Of a stretch of 64,000 nucleotides of DNA, positions 56,678-64,000 are shown piece after piece (position 1 is the first letter of the stretch; each line of letters opens with the position of its first letter). Source of the stretch: Gp6-AA40 sp035711805 (GTDB taxonomy: Bacteria > Acidobacteriota > Vicinamibacteria > Vicinamibacterales > UBA2999); NCBI GenBank assembly GCA_035711805.1, contig DASTBV010000129.1, positions 1 through 64,000 on the forward strand, given 5' to 3'. The notes under the pieces are model-generated. The model searched no databases, was not told where the DNA came from, and saw only the letters and a list, made by a program, of their open reading frames with translations. A program made the position numbers and the translations under genes.

Positions 56678-57807
56678 GACACCGGATCCTGTTGTTCCTG
56701 CGCGAATTCTCCGCCGGCGGCGGACGGAATCGGCGCGACGGCCTCGACCAGCGTGCCGCATCCCGGTTCGCTGATGATGCGAAACCGGCCGCCGATCAGT
56801 TCGACGCGCTCGCGCATCGTCAGCAGACCGAGGCCTCTGTCGCCGACGGACGTCTGTTCGAATCCCGTGCCGTCGTCCGCGATCCACAGAGTGAGCTGGA
56901 TGTCGTCGAAACGGAGGCGGACCTCGATGCGCCGTCCGCCACTGTGCTTGACCGCGTTCTGCAGTGCTTCCTGCATGACCCGGAAGCAGCAGAGCGCCGT
57001 GTCGGCCGGGACGGCGACCGGGTCGCCGTCCTCCCGGAACTGCACCGGGATGCCGCTGCCGGCCGCGACCTCGTCGCACAACCCCTTGAGCGTCGTCCCC
57101 AGGCCGAGGAGCGTGAGCTTCGGTGGGTGCAGCTCGGAGGACAAGAGGTGAATGCCGCTGGTGATTTCGTGCAGCGTTTCGCACGCCGCCATGAGCGTGC
57201 GGCGCGCCTGGCTCGTCGAAAACGGCCGTGTCCGCACAGCCGACCCGAGCGTGGTCGTGAGCAGCGCGACCCTCTGCGCCAGGTCGTCGTGAAGTTCGCG
57301 GGCGATCCGCGCGCGCTCGGATTCCTGCGCCGCGACGAGCCGGCCGCCCAGGTCACGCAGCCGCTGCTGCGTTTCCAGTGCCTCCGTGATGTCGTGGGCG
57401 GCGCCGACGAACATCTCGACGTCGCCCGCGGGCGTGCAGGACGGCGAGCCGATGAGCGACCACTGGCGATGGCCGCCGTCCGAGCGCAGACGGACGACGA
57501 CGTCGATCCACTGCCGGTTCGCCGCCGCCGTTCGAAATGCCGTCACCGCCTCGCGGCGGTCGTCCTCGTGCACGGCGAGCAGCCATTCGGTTCCGCTGCG
57601 GGTAAACCTCTCCGCGCCGGCGGACGTGATCGCCTGCCACGCCGTGTTGCCGAACCAGAGGTTGGCCTGTGGTCCGATAATCCAGACCGGTGCAGGCACC
57701 AGGTCCAGCAGTTCGGTCCATGGCAGCGAGCGGACGTCGACCGCCTCGGACAGAGAATGGCGCCGGTTCTGGCTGGCGCTCGAAGAGAATCGTGTTTTCG
57801 CCGGCAT
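56674..57807 (-). CDS. PAS-domain histidine kinase, NarL partner type
   Basis: A 377-aa soluble kinase. A PAS domain spans about 30-145 (PAPVWIIGPQANLWFGNTAW, FVGAAHDITEALETQQRLRD), followed by the HisKA_3 box ARIARELHDDLAQRVALLTT (His about 170). The ATPase part shows QEALQNAVKHSGG, ADDGTGFEQTS and RGLGLLTMRERV. The likely partner is the LuxR regulator at 58971, which lies on the opposite strand. It is upstream of and coupled to the aldo/keto reductase gene. Confidence 0.88.
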   Translation of the reverse strand: MPAKTRFSSSASQNRRHSLSEAVDVRSLPWTELLDLVPAPVWIIGPQANLWFGNTAWQAITSAGAERFTRSGTEWLLAVHEDDRREAVTAFRTAAANRQWIDVVVRLRSDGGHRQWSLIGSPSCTPAGDVEMFVGAAHDITEALETQQRLRDLGGRLVAAQESERARIARELHDDLAQRVALLTTTLGSAVRTRPFSTSQARRTLMAACETLHEITSGIHLLSSELHPPKLTLLGLGTTLKGLCDEVAAGSGIPVQFREDGDPVAVPADTALCCFRVMQEALQNAVKHSGGRRIEVRLRFDDIQLTLWIADDGTGFEQTSVGDRGLGLLTMRERVELIGGRFRIISEPGCGTLVEAVAPIPSAAGGEFAQEQQDPVS

Positions 57808-57829
57808 GGCGTTGTGCGTAATCGATCGG

Positions 57830-58519
57830 TCAGAACTTGAATCCGAACGTCACCGGGAAGTAATCCCCGTTCGCGCGTTGCTCGACGCCGTCAAGACGGG
57901 TGAACGTGGGACCCCACGTGTGATGCCAGCGCGCCTCGATATAGAAGGCTGCCGAACCGCCCAGGCGGATCGCGAGGCCGCCACCGACGTTGACCCCGGG
58001 ATCCCACGTCGAACGCCTGCCAATCACCCGGTCCAGTTCCTCAGGCTCCGCGTAGCAGACGTACCAGTACGGGTCGCAATAGGTGGTGAACCCGACGTCG
58101 GGAGTCGTCAGGCTGACCGAGCGGTAATACATGCCGCCGCCGGCCAGTCCGTACGGGTTGAAGCGCCGGGCGCCGCCGCCGTGCAACATCGCGGTGGCGA
58201 GGAAGGAGTGCACCTTGTGGTGTGACTCGATCAGCGCCGTGCCGCTCGGCGTCGCGGTTGGATTGACCAGGAGCGGAATACGGGCTTCCGGACCATTGAG
58301 CTGATTGAACCCGTACTCCACCTGCAGACCGAACGGCGGCTCGGGCTCGAACGTCAGCCCGATGGTGAACGCGCCGCCGGTATTGAATCGATCCGCCACG
58401 TTGCTCAGTGGCGTCGACATCCCGCCGCCGATGATGAAGTGCACCGGTTCGCTGCTCTGAGCGTGCACCGTCGCGGTCAGTGCGGCGGCGACCAGAGTGG
58501 CCGACAGGATGGTTTTCAT
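57830..58519 (-). CDS. Outer-membrane beta-barrel protein
   Basis: A 229-aa protein. Signal peptide (KTILSATLVAAALTATVHAQ). The mature part is alternating beta strands (HFIIGGGMSTPLSNVADRFN, FGLQVEYGFNQLNG, YGLAGGGMYYRSVSL, AFYIEARWHHTWGP) ending YFPVTFGFKF, the C-terminal Phe being the outer-membrane signal. Resembles OmpW/opacity-type porins. Just upstream of the PAS kinase on the same strand. Transport role unknown. Confidence 0.8.
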   Translation of the reverse strand: MKTILSATLVAAALTATVHAQSSEPVHFIIGGGMSTPLSNVADRFNTGGAFTIGLTFEPEPPFGLQVEYGFNQLNGPEARIPLLVNPTATPSGTALIESHHKVHSFLATAMLHGGGARRFNPYGLAGGGMYYRSVSLTTPDVGFTTYCDPYWYVCYAEPEELDRVIGRRSTWDPGVNVGGGLAIRLGGSAAFYIEARWHHTWGPTFTRLDGVEQRANGDYFPVTFGFKF

Positions 58520-58713
58520 GATGTGACTCCTTCCGCGTGTCGTCTGCGCACCGGCGTCGTGTGCGCGTCCGGATCACGGTATGCGTGCCGGTGTCGGCGC
58601 CTCTATGCAGTTCCGGCCGTGCCGACCGCCGGTTTCGCATAGCCCCTATGCGGCGGCGGCACGACACTCTCGGCTTCACCGCCGGCCGTGCTCCGGTATC
58701 GCTGAGGCTCACG

Positions 58714-58962
58714 ATGACGACCACGTTCCCGTCCTGCAGCGTTGATATCGCGGTCGTGGAGGGGGACGCCGACCTGCTGCGCGTCAGCGCGGAATTCCGC
58801 GAAATGCCGGACCTGGTGGTGACCATTGCACAGGCATCGCGGCTCTTCGGTGTCGATCATGCGCACAGCAGGCGTATACTCGACACCCTCGTTAACCGGG
58901 GCATACTCTCAACCGACGGCCGGCAGTTTGCCAGAGCGGGGACTGGCCGCCGCGGAATCTGA
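58714..58962 (+). CDS. Small winged-helix-like protein
   Basis: An 82-aa protein. LVVTIAQASRLFGVDHAHSR and RRILDTLVNRGILSTDGRQF form a helix-turn-helix with wing, like the DNA-binding part of IclR or MarR proteins. The first 30 residues carry CSVDIAVVEGDADLLRVSAE. GAGG precedes the ATG at 58714. It is 8 bp upstream of the LuxR regulator, so it may be co-transcribed. Function not known. Confidence 0.6.
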   Translation: MTTTFPSCSVDIAVVEGDADLLRVSAEFREMPDLVVTIAQASRLFGVDHAHSRRILDTLVNRGILSTDGRQFARAGTGRRGI

Positions 58963-58970
58963 GTCGAAGG

Positions 58971-59609
58971 GTGACCATGGGCGCGCCGCGAGTCGTGATC
59001 GTCGACGATCACACGTTACTGACCGAAGCGCTCCGGCGACTGCTCGAGCCGGACTGTGAGGTCGTCGGAACCTACGACGATCCGCGCGCGTTTCTGCGCG
59101 ACGTCACGCGCCTGCGGCCTGACGTCGCCGTCCTCGACATCTCGATGCCGTCCTTGAACGGGCTCGACGCCGCCCGCGAGCTGCACCGGGTGCTGCCCTC
59201 GGCGCGCATCGTCTTCCTGACGATGAACGAGGATGCCGACGTCGCGGCGGAGGCCTTCCGCGCCGGCGCGTCCGCGTATCTGCTGAAACGTTCGGCCGCC
59301 GCCGAGCTGAAGGCGGCCGTCGCCGACGTGATGAACCAGCGGTACTACATCACCCCGCTCCTCACCCGCGATCTGGTCGGCTCGTTCGTCCAGCCGCAGG
59401 AGGTGCGCCGGCCGATCTACCAGCTCACCCCGCGCCAGCGCGAGGTCCTGCAGCTGCTGGCGGAAGGGCATTCGATGAAGCAGGCGGCCGCGATTCTCAA
59501 CGTGTCGCCGCGCACCATCGCCTTTCACAAATACCGGATGATGGAACATCTGCGCGTGCAATCGACCGCCGCGCTCGTGCATTTCGCCGTTCGTGAAGGC
59601 CTGATCTGA
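58971..59609 (+). CDS. LuxR/NarL-family response regulator
   Basis: A 212-aa protein. Receiver: VVIVDDHTLLTEALRRLLEP, AVLDISMPSLNG (Asp56), VFLTMNED (Thr) and SAYLLKRSAA (Lys106). Output: LTPRQREVLQLLAEGHSMKQ and AAAILNVSPRTIAFHKYRMM, a GerE-type HTH. GTG at 58971 (or ATG at 58977). A likely partner of the PAS kinase at 56674-57807. Confidence 0.92.
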   Translation: MTMGAPRVVIVDDHTLLTEALRRLLEPDCEVVGTYDDPRAFLRDVTRLRPDVAVLDISMPSLNGLDAARELHRVLPSARIVFLTMNEDADVAAEAFRAGASAYLLKRSAAAELKAAVADVMNQRYYITPLLTRDLVGSFVQPQEVRRPIYQLTPRQREVLQLLAEGHSMKQAAAILNVSPRTIAFHKYRMMEHLRVQSTAALVHFAVREGLI

Positions 59610-59760
59610 TCGCGGCGCCCGCCGCGCCGCACCACGCCGACAAAAACGTCTGACAGGGTCCTGCTGTGGAAAGTACCAGCAGGCGGCGCGCAATTTTTCC
59701 TGCGTTGATCCGGTCGTTCACCGAGTTCCCCGCGTCGCATCGCCGTCGTACGGTGTCGGC

Positions 59761-60129
59761 ATGTCAATCACCCTTCGCGTGCCGCACTCCGAAGTCGTCG
59801 CCCGCGTCGATTCGTTCCTGCGCGACAACCTGGGCGAGCCGGTGACCATGTCGCACTTGAGCCGTGTCGCGGGTGTCAGTGAACGCACGTTACGGGCGGC
59901 GTTTCACGACATCCTCGGTATCAGTCCGAAGCAGCACATCATCCGGCGCCGCCTGCAGGCGGCCCGTGCCGCGCTGCGTGCCGCCGTCCCGGGTTCGGCC
60001 ACCGTGACGGACATCGCCATGTCCTACGGATTCTTCGAGCTCGGCCGCTTCGCCGGGCGCTACCGCCACACGTTCGGCGAGGTGCCCTCGTGGACCCTGC
60101 GCCACGACGTCGACGAACAGATTGCGTGA
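59761..60129 (+). CDS. AraC-type DNA-binding protein without a sensor domain
   Basis: A 122-aa protein consisting only of the AraC HTH_18 domain: VTMSHLSRVAGVSERTLRAA, FHDILGISPKQHIIRRRLQA and TVTDIAMSYGFFELGRFAGR, then YRHTFGEVPS. No ligand-binding domain, so control must be by expression level or by a partner. It is upstream of the DUF3302-HlyD-NodT operon. A hairpin (59660-59683) with ATTTTTCC a few bases on may end the preceding transcript. Confidence 0.88.
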   Translation: MSITLRVPHSEVVARVDSFLRDNLGEPVTMSHLSRVAGVSERTLRAAFHDILGISPKQHIIRRRLQAARAALRAAVPGSATVTDIAMSYGFFELGRFAGRYRHTFGEVPSWTLRHDVDEQIA

Positions 60130-60169
60130 GCGGCCGTGCCGGTAGCGGCAGAAAACCGGGGAGACGCAG

Positions 60170-60634
60170 ATGCATTCAGGCGAGCTCGTGGACACGATTC
60201 CCGACTCCGTTGCGATCGTCGCGATGCTGTTCTCGGGCGAGATCGTGGACACGATTGCCGATTACATCGCTATTTTCGTGTTGTTGTTCGTGCCGGCGCT
60301 GCTCCTGTATCTGTTCTGGATGGTCCACATCCTGCCCGAGAAGATTGCCGAACGCCGCGGCCACCCGCAGTTCGAGGCGATTCGGACGTTGTGTCTGCTC
60401 TCGCTGGTGTTCGGTGGTCTGCTGTGGCCGCTGGCGTGGCTGTGGGCGTATTCGAAGCCGGTGCTCCACAAGCTGGCATACGGGACCGATCGGATCGAGC
60501 ACGGGGCGCCGCCTCCCGACACCGGCAGTGCGGGCGATACGGGCAGTGCGGCCGACACGGGCAGTGCCGGCGCCCATCCTGCCGCCGCGGAGACGCCGCT
60601 GGTGAAGCGGCCGGCCGCCGAACGGAGGGATTGA
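60170..60634 (+). CDS. DUF3302 inner-membrane protein
   Basis: A 154-aa protein. ALLLYLFWMVHILPEKIAER and LLSLVFGGLLWPLAWLWAYS are the two membrane segments of the DUF3302 (YiaW-like) family. The C-terminal part has DTGSAGDTGSAADTGSAG, encoded by a 15-bp tandem repeat, then a Pro/Ala-rich tail. DUF3302 proteins are regularly found beside HlyD-family proteins, as here (1 bp gap). Probably an accessory subunit. Confidence 0.85.
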   Translation: MHSGELVDTIPDSVAIVAMLFSGEIVDTIADYIAIFVLLFVPALLLYLFWMVHILPEKIAERRGHPQFEAIRTLCLLSLVFGGLLWPLAWLWAYSKPVLHKLAYGTDRIEHGAPPPDTGSAGDTGSAADTGSAGAHPAAAETPLVKRPAAERRD

Positions 60635-60635
60635 G

Positions 60636-61868
60636 ATGGAAGTCCTCCTTCTCGCCATCTACGCATTCTTCGTCTGGCTGATCTTCTTCAAGTTCAAGTG
60701 GCTGAAGTGGACGACGGCGGCGGCAGTCGTGGTGATCACCATTCCCATCGTCAGCCTGGCGGGGCTGATGCTGATCCTCAACGTCGTGGCTCCGTCCGCG
60801 CTGGACGTGCAGGTCGTCAAGTACGTGGTCCAGGTCATCCCGCGCGTGACGGGCCGCGTCATCGAGGTTCCTGTCGAGCCGAATCGTCTTGTGCGAAAGG
60901 GCGATCTGCTGTTTCGTATCGATCCGCGTCCGTTCCAGTACGAGGTGGACCGGTTGCGTGCGCTCCTCGCGTCGACCACGGCGGACGTTGCGGCACAGCG
61001 TGAGGATCTCCGTGCGGCCGAAGCGCAGATCGAGGTGTCGGGAAACCGCGTGCGCTCGCTGCTCAGCTCGATTGAGGCGTCGCGTGCCCGCCTGACGTTC
61101 GCCGAGCTGCGCGTCGGCCAGACGAAACAGCTCGCGGTCTCCGGGGCGGGCGATCTCTTCGAGGCGCAGAAGTGGGAGACCGATGTGGCGCAGCAGCGTG
61201 CCGACCTGGGTGCCCTGTTGCCACAGCTGGCGGCGGCCGAGCAGGAGGTGACCGCGAGCACGGCCCGGGCGGCGGCGGTACGTGAGCGCCTGTCCGCGGC
61301 GGTTGGCGGCGAACAGGCCGAGGTCGCGGAGGTCCGCGCGCAGCTGCGCGACGCGGAATGGAAGCTCGCCGAGACCAGTGTCTTTGCGCCCGCCGACGGA
61401 CACGTCATCAATCTGCAACTGCGCCCGGGTTCGACGGTCTCTCAGCTGCCGCTCCAGCCGGTCATGAGCTTCGTCGAGCAGCAGCACGTCATCATCGCAA
61501 TGTTCTGGCAGAACGAGCTGCACAAGGTCGAACCCGGCAACGAGGCGGAGCTGGCGATGTCGACCTATCCGGCACGGATCATCAAGGCTAAGGTCGACTC
61601 GATCGTCTGGGCCCAGGGACAGGGCCAGCTGCCGTTGACGGGCACACTGCCGCAGACCGGGGCGGCGCCGAAGCCGGAAGGACGGTTCGCGGTGAAGCTG
61701 GTGCTCGACGAGCGCGAGAAGGACCTGTTCCTTGCCGCCGGCGCGCGCGGCACGGGTGCGATCTACACGAAACATCTCCATGCCGTGCACATCATTCGCA
61801 AAGTGCTGTTGCGGGTCTCGTCGTATCTCAACTGGATCATCATCAAGCATCACATCAGTCTGCATTGA
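60636..61868 (+). CDS. HlyD/EmrA-type membrane fusion protein
   Basis: A 410-aa periplasmic adaptor. N-terminal membrane segments (LLLAIYAFFVWLIFFKFKWL, AVVVITIPIVSLAGLMLIL), a lipoyl-like half (VIPRVTGRVIEVPVEPNRLV, VRKGDLLFRIDPRPFQYEVD), a long coiled coil (100-250), the other lipoyl half (AETSVFAPADGHVINLQLRP) and a barrel domain. Links an inner-membrane exporter to an outer-membrane channel. The YibH-type form has two N-terminal membrane helices. No separate exporter gene is present, so the DUF3302 protein may complete the system. Confidence 0.88.
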   Translation: MEVLLLAIYAFFVWLIFFKFKWLKWTTAAAVVVITIPIVSLAGLMLILNVVAPSALDVQVVKYVVQVIPRVTGRVIEVPVEPNRLVRKGDLLFRIDPRPFQYEVDRLRALLASTTADVAAQREDLRAAEAQIEVSGNRVRSLLSSIEASRARLTFAELRVGQTKQLAVSGAGDLFEAQKWETDVAQQRADLGALLPQLAAAEQEVTASTARAAAVRERLSAAVGGEQAEVAEVRAQLRDAEWKLAETSVFAPADGHVINLQLRPGSTVSQLPLQPVMSFVEQQHVIIAMFWQNELHKVEPGNEAELAMSTYPARIIKAKVDSIVWAQGQGQLPLTGTLPQTGAAPKPEGRFAVKLVLDEREKDLFLAAGARGTGAIYTKHLHAVHIIRKVLLRVSSYLNWIIIKHHISLH

Positions 61869-61870
61869 TC

Positions 61871-63274
61871 ATGCGATCCGTACGTCTGATCGGCTTATTG
61901 GGCTCGGTCGTTCTCGGAGGGGCGCCGTTGGGGTGCGCGGTCAAGCAGCCTCCGTCACCAGCCGACGCGCTCGCTGGTGTCCTGCCGGGGACGACCGCCG
62001 TGCCGCCTGAATGGCGCTCCACGACCGGACTCGCCGGCGCCGTCATCGCCGACTGGCTGCAGACCTTTCAGGACAAGCAGCTCGAGACGATCGTTGACGA
62101 AGCGCTGCGGAACAACCTCGATCTGATCGCGGCCTCGGCCCGGGTGGACGGGGCGGCGGCGCTGGCCACCGGGGCCCGGGCGCTGTTGTATCCGCACCTG
62201 ACCGCAACGGGCCTGGCCGGTGTGTCGCGCCGCGACGCCGAGACACGCGACCACTCCGGGCAGATCCTGGACGTGTCATGGGAGCTCGATCTCTGGGGGC
62301 GTGTACGCGCGGCCGGTGCGTCCGCCGATGCCCGGCGTGACGCCACCGCGGCGGACGCGCTGGCGGCACGGCAGTCACTGGCGGCGCTCGTGGCGACACT
62401 CTGGTATCAGACGATCGCCACCGATCGGTTGCGGGCGACCGCCATCACGGCGGCGTCCCTCTACGAGGATCTGCTGCGGCTGGTTCGCGCGCGCAACGAC
62501 GTCGGCCAGGTCGGCGCGCAGGACGTCGCGCTCGCGGGCGCCGACCTCGATCGTGCTCGTGAGCGTGAGCGTGCGTTTGCCGCGTCGTTACAGGAGATTA
62601 CTCGTAGCCTCGAAGTGCTTCTCGGACGGTATCCCGCCTCGGAAGTACAGCTGGCACCAGATCTGCCTTCTGTGCCGCCGCCGATCCCCGATGGACTGCC
62701 ATCCGAGCTGCTCGAACGCCGCCCGGACCTGGTGGCCGCCGAACGCCGAGTGGCGTCGGCCTTTCACGCGGTACAGTCGGCCAAGGCGGCGCGGCTGCCG
62801 CGATTCGCACTGACTGGCGGAGGCGGCCGCTCGACGAGTGAGCTGATCCGCCTGATTGGCGCTGGCGCCGGTTTCTGGAGGGCCGGCATCGAAGTATTCG
62901 CGCCGCTCTTCCTTGGCGGCGCGCTGCAGGCACAGGTGCGGTTCGCCACGGCCGATCAGGAAGCCTCACTGGCGCTGTTCGGGCAGGCCGCGCTCCGCGC
63001 GTTCAGCGAGGTCGAGAGCTCGCTCGGTAACGAGCCGCTGCTGGCAGACCAGCAGCGCAACCTTGAAGCGGTGCTCACCCAGGACACCGAAGCGCTTCGT
63101 CTCGGACGCCTCCGGTACGAGGCAGGTGCGACCGATCTGCTGCACGTGCTGCAGATGCAGAGGAGAGTCCTCGATTCACAGTTCTCGCTGGTCGCCATCC
63201 GCAACGATCGCCTCGCCAACCGCATCGCGCTGCACCTCGCGCTCGGCGGCGGATTCGCCGCGCCGGCGCCCTGA
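61871..63274 (+). CDS. NodT-family outer-membrane efflux lipoprotein
   Basis: A 467-aa TolC-like channel. Lipoprotein signal (LLGSVVLGGAPLGCAVKQ, Cys about 22). WLQTFQDKQLETIVDEALRN and ILDVSWELDLWGRVRAAGAS are the hallmarks of the NodT/OprM family, repeated in the second half as LLERRPDLVAAERRVASAFH and PRFALTGGGGRSTSELIRLI. It ends GGGFAAPAP. The start was taken at the ATG 61871, 6 bp after an in-frame TTG, and it overlaps the HlyD gene end closely. Together they would form a tripartite exporter. Confidence 0.9.
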   Translation: MRSVRLIGLLGSVVLGGAPLGCAVKQPPSPADALAGVLPGTTAVPPEWRSTTGLAGAVIADWLQTFQDKQLETIVDEALRNNLDLIAASARVDGAAALATGARALLYPHLTATGLAGVSRRDAETRDHSGQILDVSWELDLWGRVRAAGASADARRDATAADALAARQSLAALVATLWYQTIATDRLRATAITAASLYEDLLRLVRARNDVGQVGAQDVALAGADLDRARERERAFAASLQEITRSLEVLLGRYPASEVQLAPDLPSVPPPIPDGLPSELLERRPDLVAAERRVASAFHAVQSAKAARLPRFALTGGGGRSTSELIRLIGAGAGFWRAGIEVFAPLFLGGALQAQVRFATADQEASLALFGQAALRAFSEVESSLGNEPLLADQQRNLEAVLTQDTEALRLGRLRYEAGATDLLHVLQMQRRVLDSQFSLVAIRNDRLANRIALHLALGGGFAAPAP

Positions 63275-63285
63275 CGGTCCGAATC

Positions 63286-64000
63286 ATGACGTTTGCCACC
63301 CCATTAGTCGCATTGGAGCCGTCGAGGGACCTCACCTCGTTCGAGCAGTTCGCGATGTCGCTCTCGTCGTTGTTCCGCCGGATCGAGGCGGACGAGGCTG
63401 ATGCCGCCGTCGCGCCGCTCGAGACGGCGCTCGAGGCGATTGGGACCGTGTTCAACGCCGAGGAGTGCACGCTCGTCGCCTACGATGCGCACGGCGACGC
63501 CTCCGTTGCCGGATCCTGGGGCGCGAGCTCCCACGAGCCGTGCACCACCGACGATCTCGCCGACATGCCCTGGCTGCTCCAGCGCGTCGTCCGCGGCGAG
63601 ATCGTGGCCGTCAGCACCGACAGCAGCTATCCCAGAGCTGCCGCAGCCGATCATGCCCATGCGGTGCGGACCGGAATCGTCGCGCGCCTCGCCGTGCCGG
63701 TCGTGCTTGGTTCGACGGTCTGCGCGGCGCTGATGCTCGGGTCGCGGCGTCAGCGCCCTGATTGGAATGACGCCGCCTCCGGGCGCCTGCGGTTCCTCGC
63801 TGAAATCGTCGCCAGCGGCATGGATCGGCTGCGCCGCCGCGAAGAGCCGCACCCGCTGGCAGTGGTCCGCCGGCCCGAGTCATTCACTACGCCCGGAAAC
63901 GGCGGCATCATCGGCGTCGGTCCGGCGATCAAGATTGCGCTCGAGCGCCTGGATCAGGTCGCGCCGCTCGACATCACCGTCCTGCTCTGCGGCGAGACCG
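63286..64000 (+). CDS. GAF-domain sigma-54-dependent activator, C-terminus beyond the window
   Basis: The visible 238 residues begin TFATPLVALEPSRDLTSFEQ and contain a GAF-type domain (about 45-180: LEAIGTVFNAEECTLVAYDA, GIVARLAVPVVLGSTVCAAL). At the right edge comes GVGPAIKIALERLDQVAPLD and ITVLLCGET, which is the start of the AAA+ sigma-54 interaction domain (Walker A GETGTGKE expected just outside). Such proteins activate sigma-54 promoters. ATG at 63286, 11 bp after the NodT stop, so it may regulate the export operon. Confidence 0.88.
   Translation, partial: MTFATPLVALEPSRDLTSFEQFAMSLSSLFRRIEADEADAAVAPLETALEAIGTVFNAEECTLVAYDAHGDASVAGSWGASSHEPCTTDDLADMPWLLQRVVRGEIVAVSTDSSYPRAAAADHAHAVRTGIVARLAVPVVLGSTVCAALMLGSRRQRPDWNDAASGRLRFLAEIVASGMDRLRRREEPHPLAVVRRPESFTTPGNGGIIGVGPAIKIALERLDQVAPLDITVLLCGET

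Noticed and set aside
59660..59700. Intrinsic terminator after the LuxR regulator
   Set aside because: A 7-bp CCTGCTG/CAGCAGG stem exists, but the T-run lies about 10 nt away, so it is not reported as a feature.
1..64000. Insertion sequences or prophage
   Set aside because: No transposase, integrase or phage structural motif was found; the repeats seen are short and non-coding.

Overview
The window looks like a chromosomal segment of a high-GC, Gram-negative-type (diderm) bacterium, most probably an Acidobacteriota of the Vicinamibacteria type. This is inferred from a TonB-dependent receptor, a NodT-type outer-membrane lipoprotein and beta-barrel proteins, two VWFA-related proteins of the type frequent in Acidobacteria, CarD, Rex, a bacilliredoxin-like protein, and dispersed palindromes that read as VRLxxD or PPEGGHY when translated. 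No transposase, integrase or phage gene was seen. One tRNA (Leu, CAA) is present.

Layout. 0-4.5 kb (minus strand): a truncated purine permease, a ParA/ribbon-helix-helix pair, a class D-like sortase, a VWA protein and a secreted protein ending in an LPATA sorting signal. 4.6-11.5 kb: flavoprotein, methyltransferase, bacilliredoxin, bactofilin, a split LigD (polymerase and ligase as convergent separate genes), a MEDS sensor, tRNA-Leu, a DMT transporter. 11.5-18.2 kb: two tandem nucleotide-exchanger-like carriers, a TonB receptor, and agmatine-to-putrescine genes aguA and aguB. 18.2-25.8 kb: thrB-thrC, a siroheme/sulfite (or nitrite) reductase run, an M3 peptidase. 25.8-31.4 kb: a HerA-like ATPase divergent from an uncharacterised cassette (67-aa protein, zinc peptidase, ATP-grasp ligase), then carD. 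31.5-42.5 kb: plsC, DUF4126, VWA protein, OB/Ig-like secreted protein, rex-moaC-bcr, an MFS carrier and a DUF2950/DUF3300 pair.

The last 21 kb (42.7-64 kb) reads as one regulatory and stress island. It has a FixK/DNR-like Crp/Fnr regulator with the ExxSR recognition residues, and two perfect FNR boxes (TTGAT-N4-ATCAA), each 23 nt from an identical TAGAAT -10 element, in front of two receiver-domain genes. Around them are two NarL-type histidine kinases, a LuxR response regulator, an AraC-type regulator, Ca2+/H+ exchange, VIT-family and NhaA-like transporters, a pyruvate-kinase-like protein without a C-terminal domain, a DUF4956/phosphoesterase pair, a DUF3302-HlyD-NodT export operon and the start of a GAF/sigma-54 activator. 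A second LPxTA protein lies next to the FNR-box genes, linking the sortase locus to this island.

A genome-wide theme is a set of short low-complexity repeat families, different at each site, that fill intergenic gaps and often end at or just before start codons. A dispersed palindrome (core GTCCGCCT-TC-AGGCGGAC) also occurs inside two reading frames.
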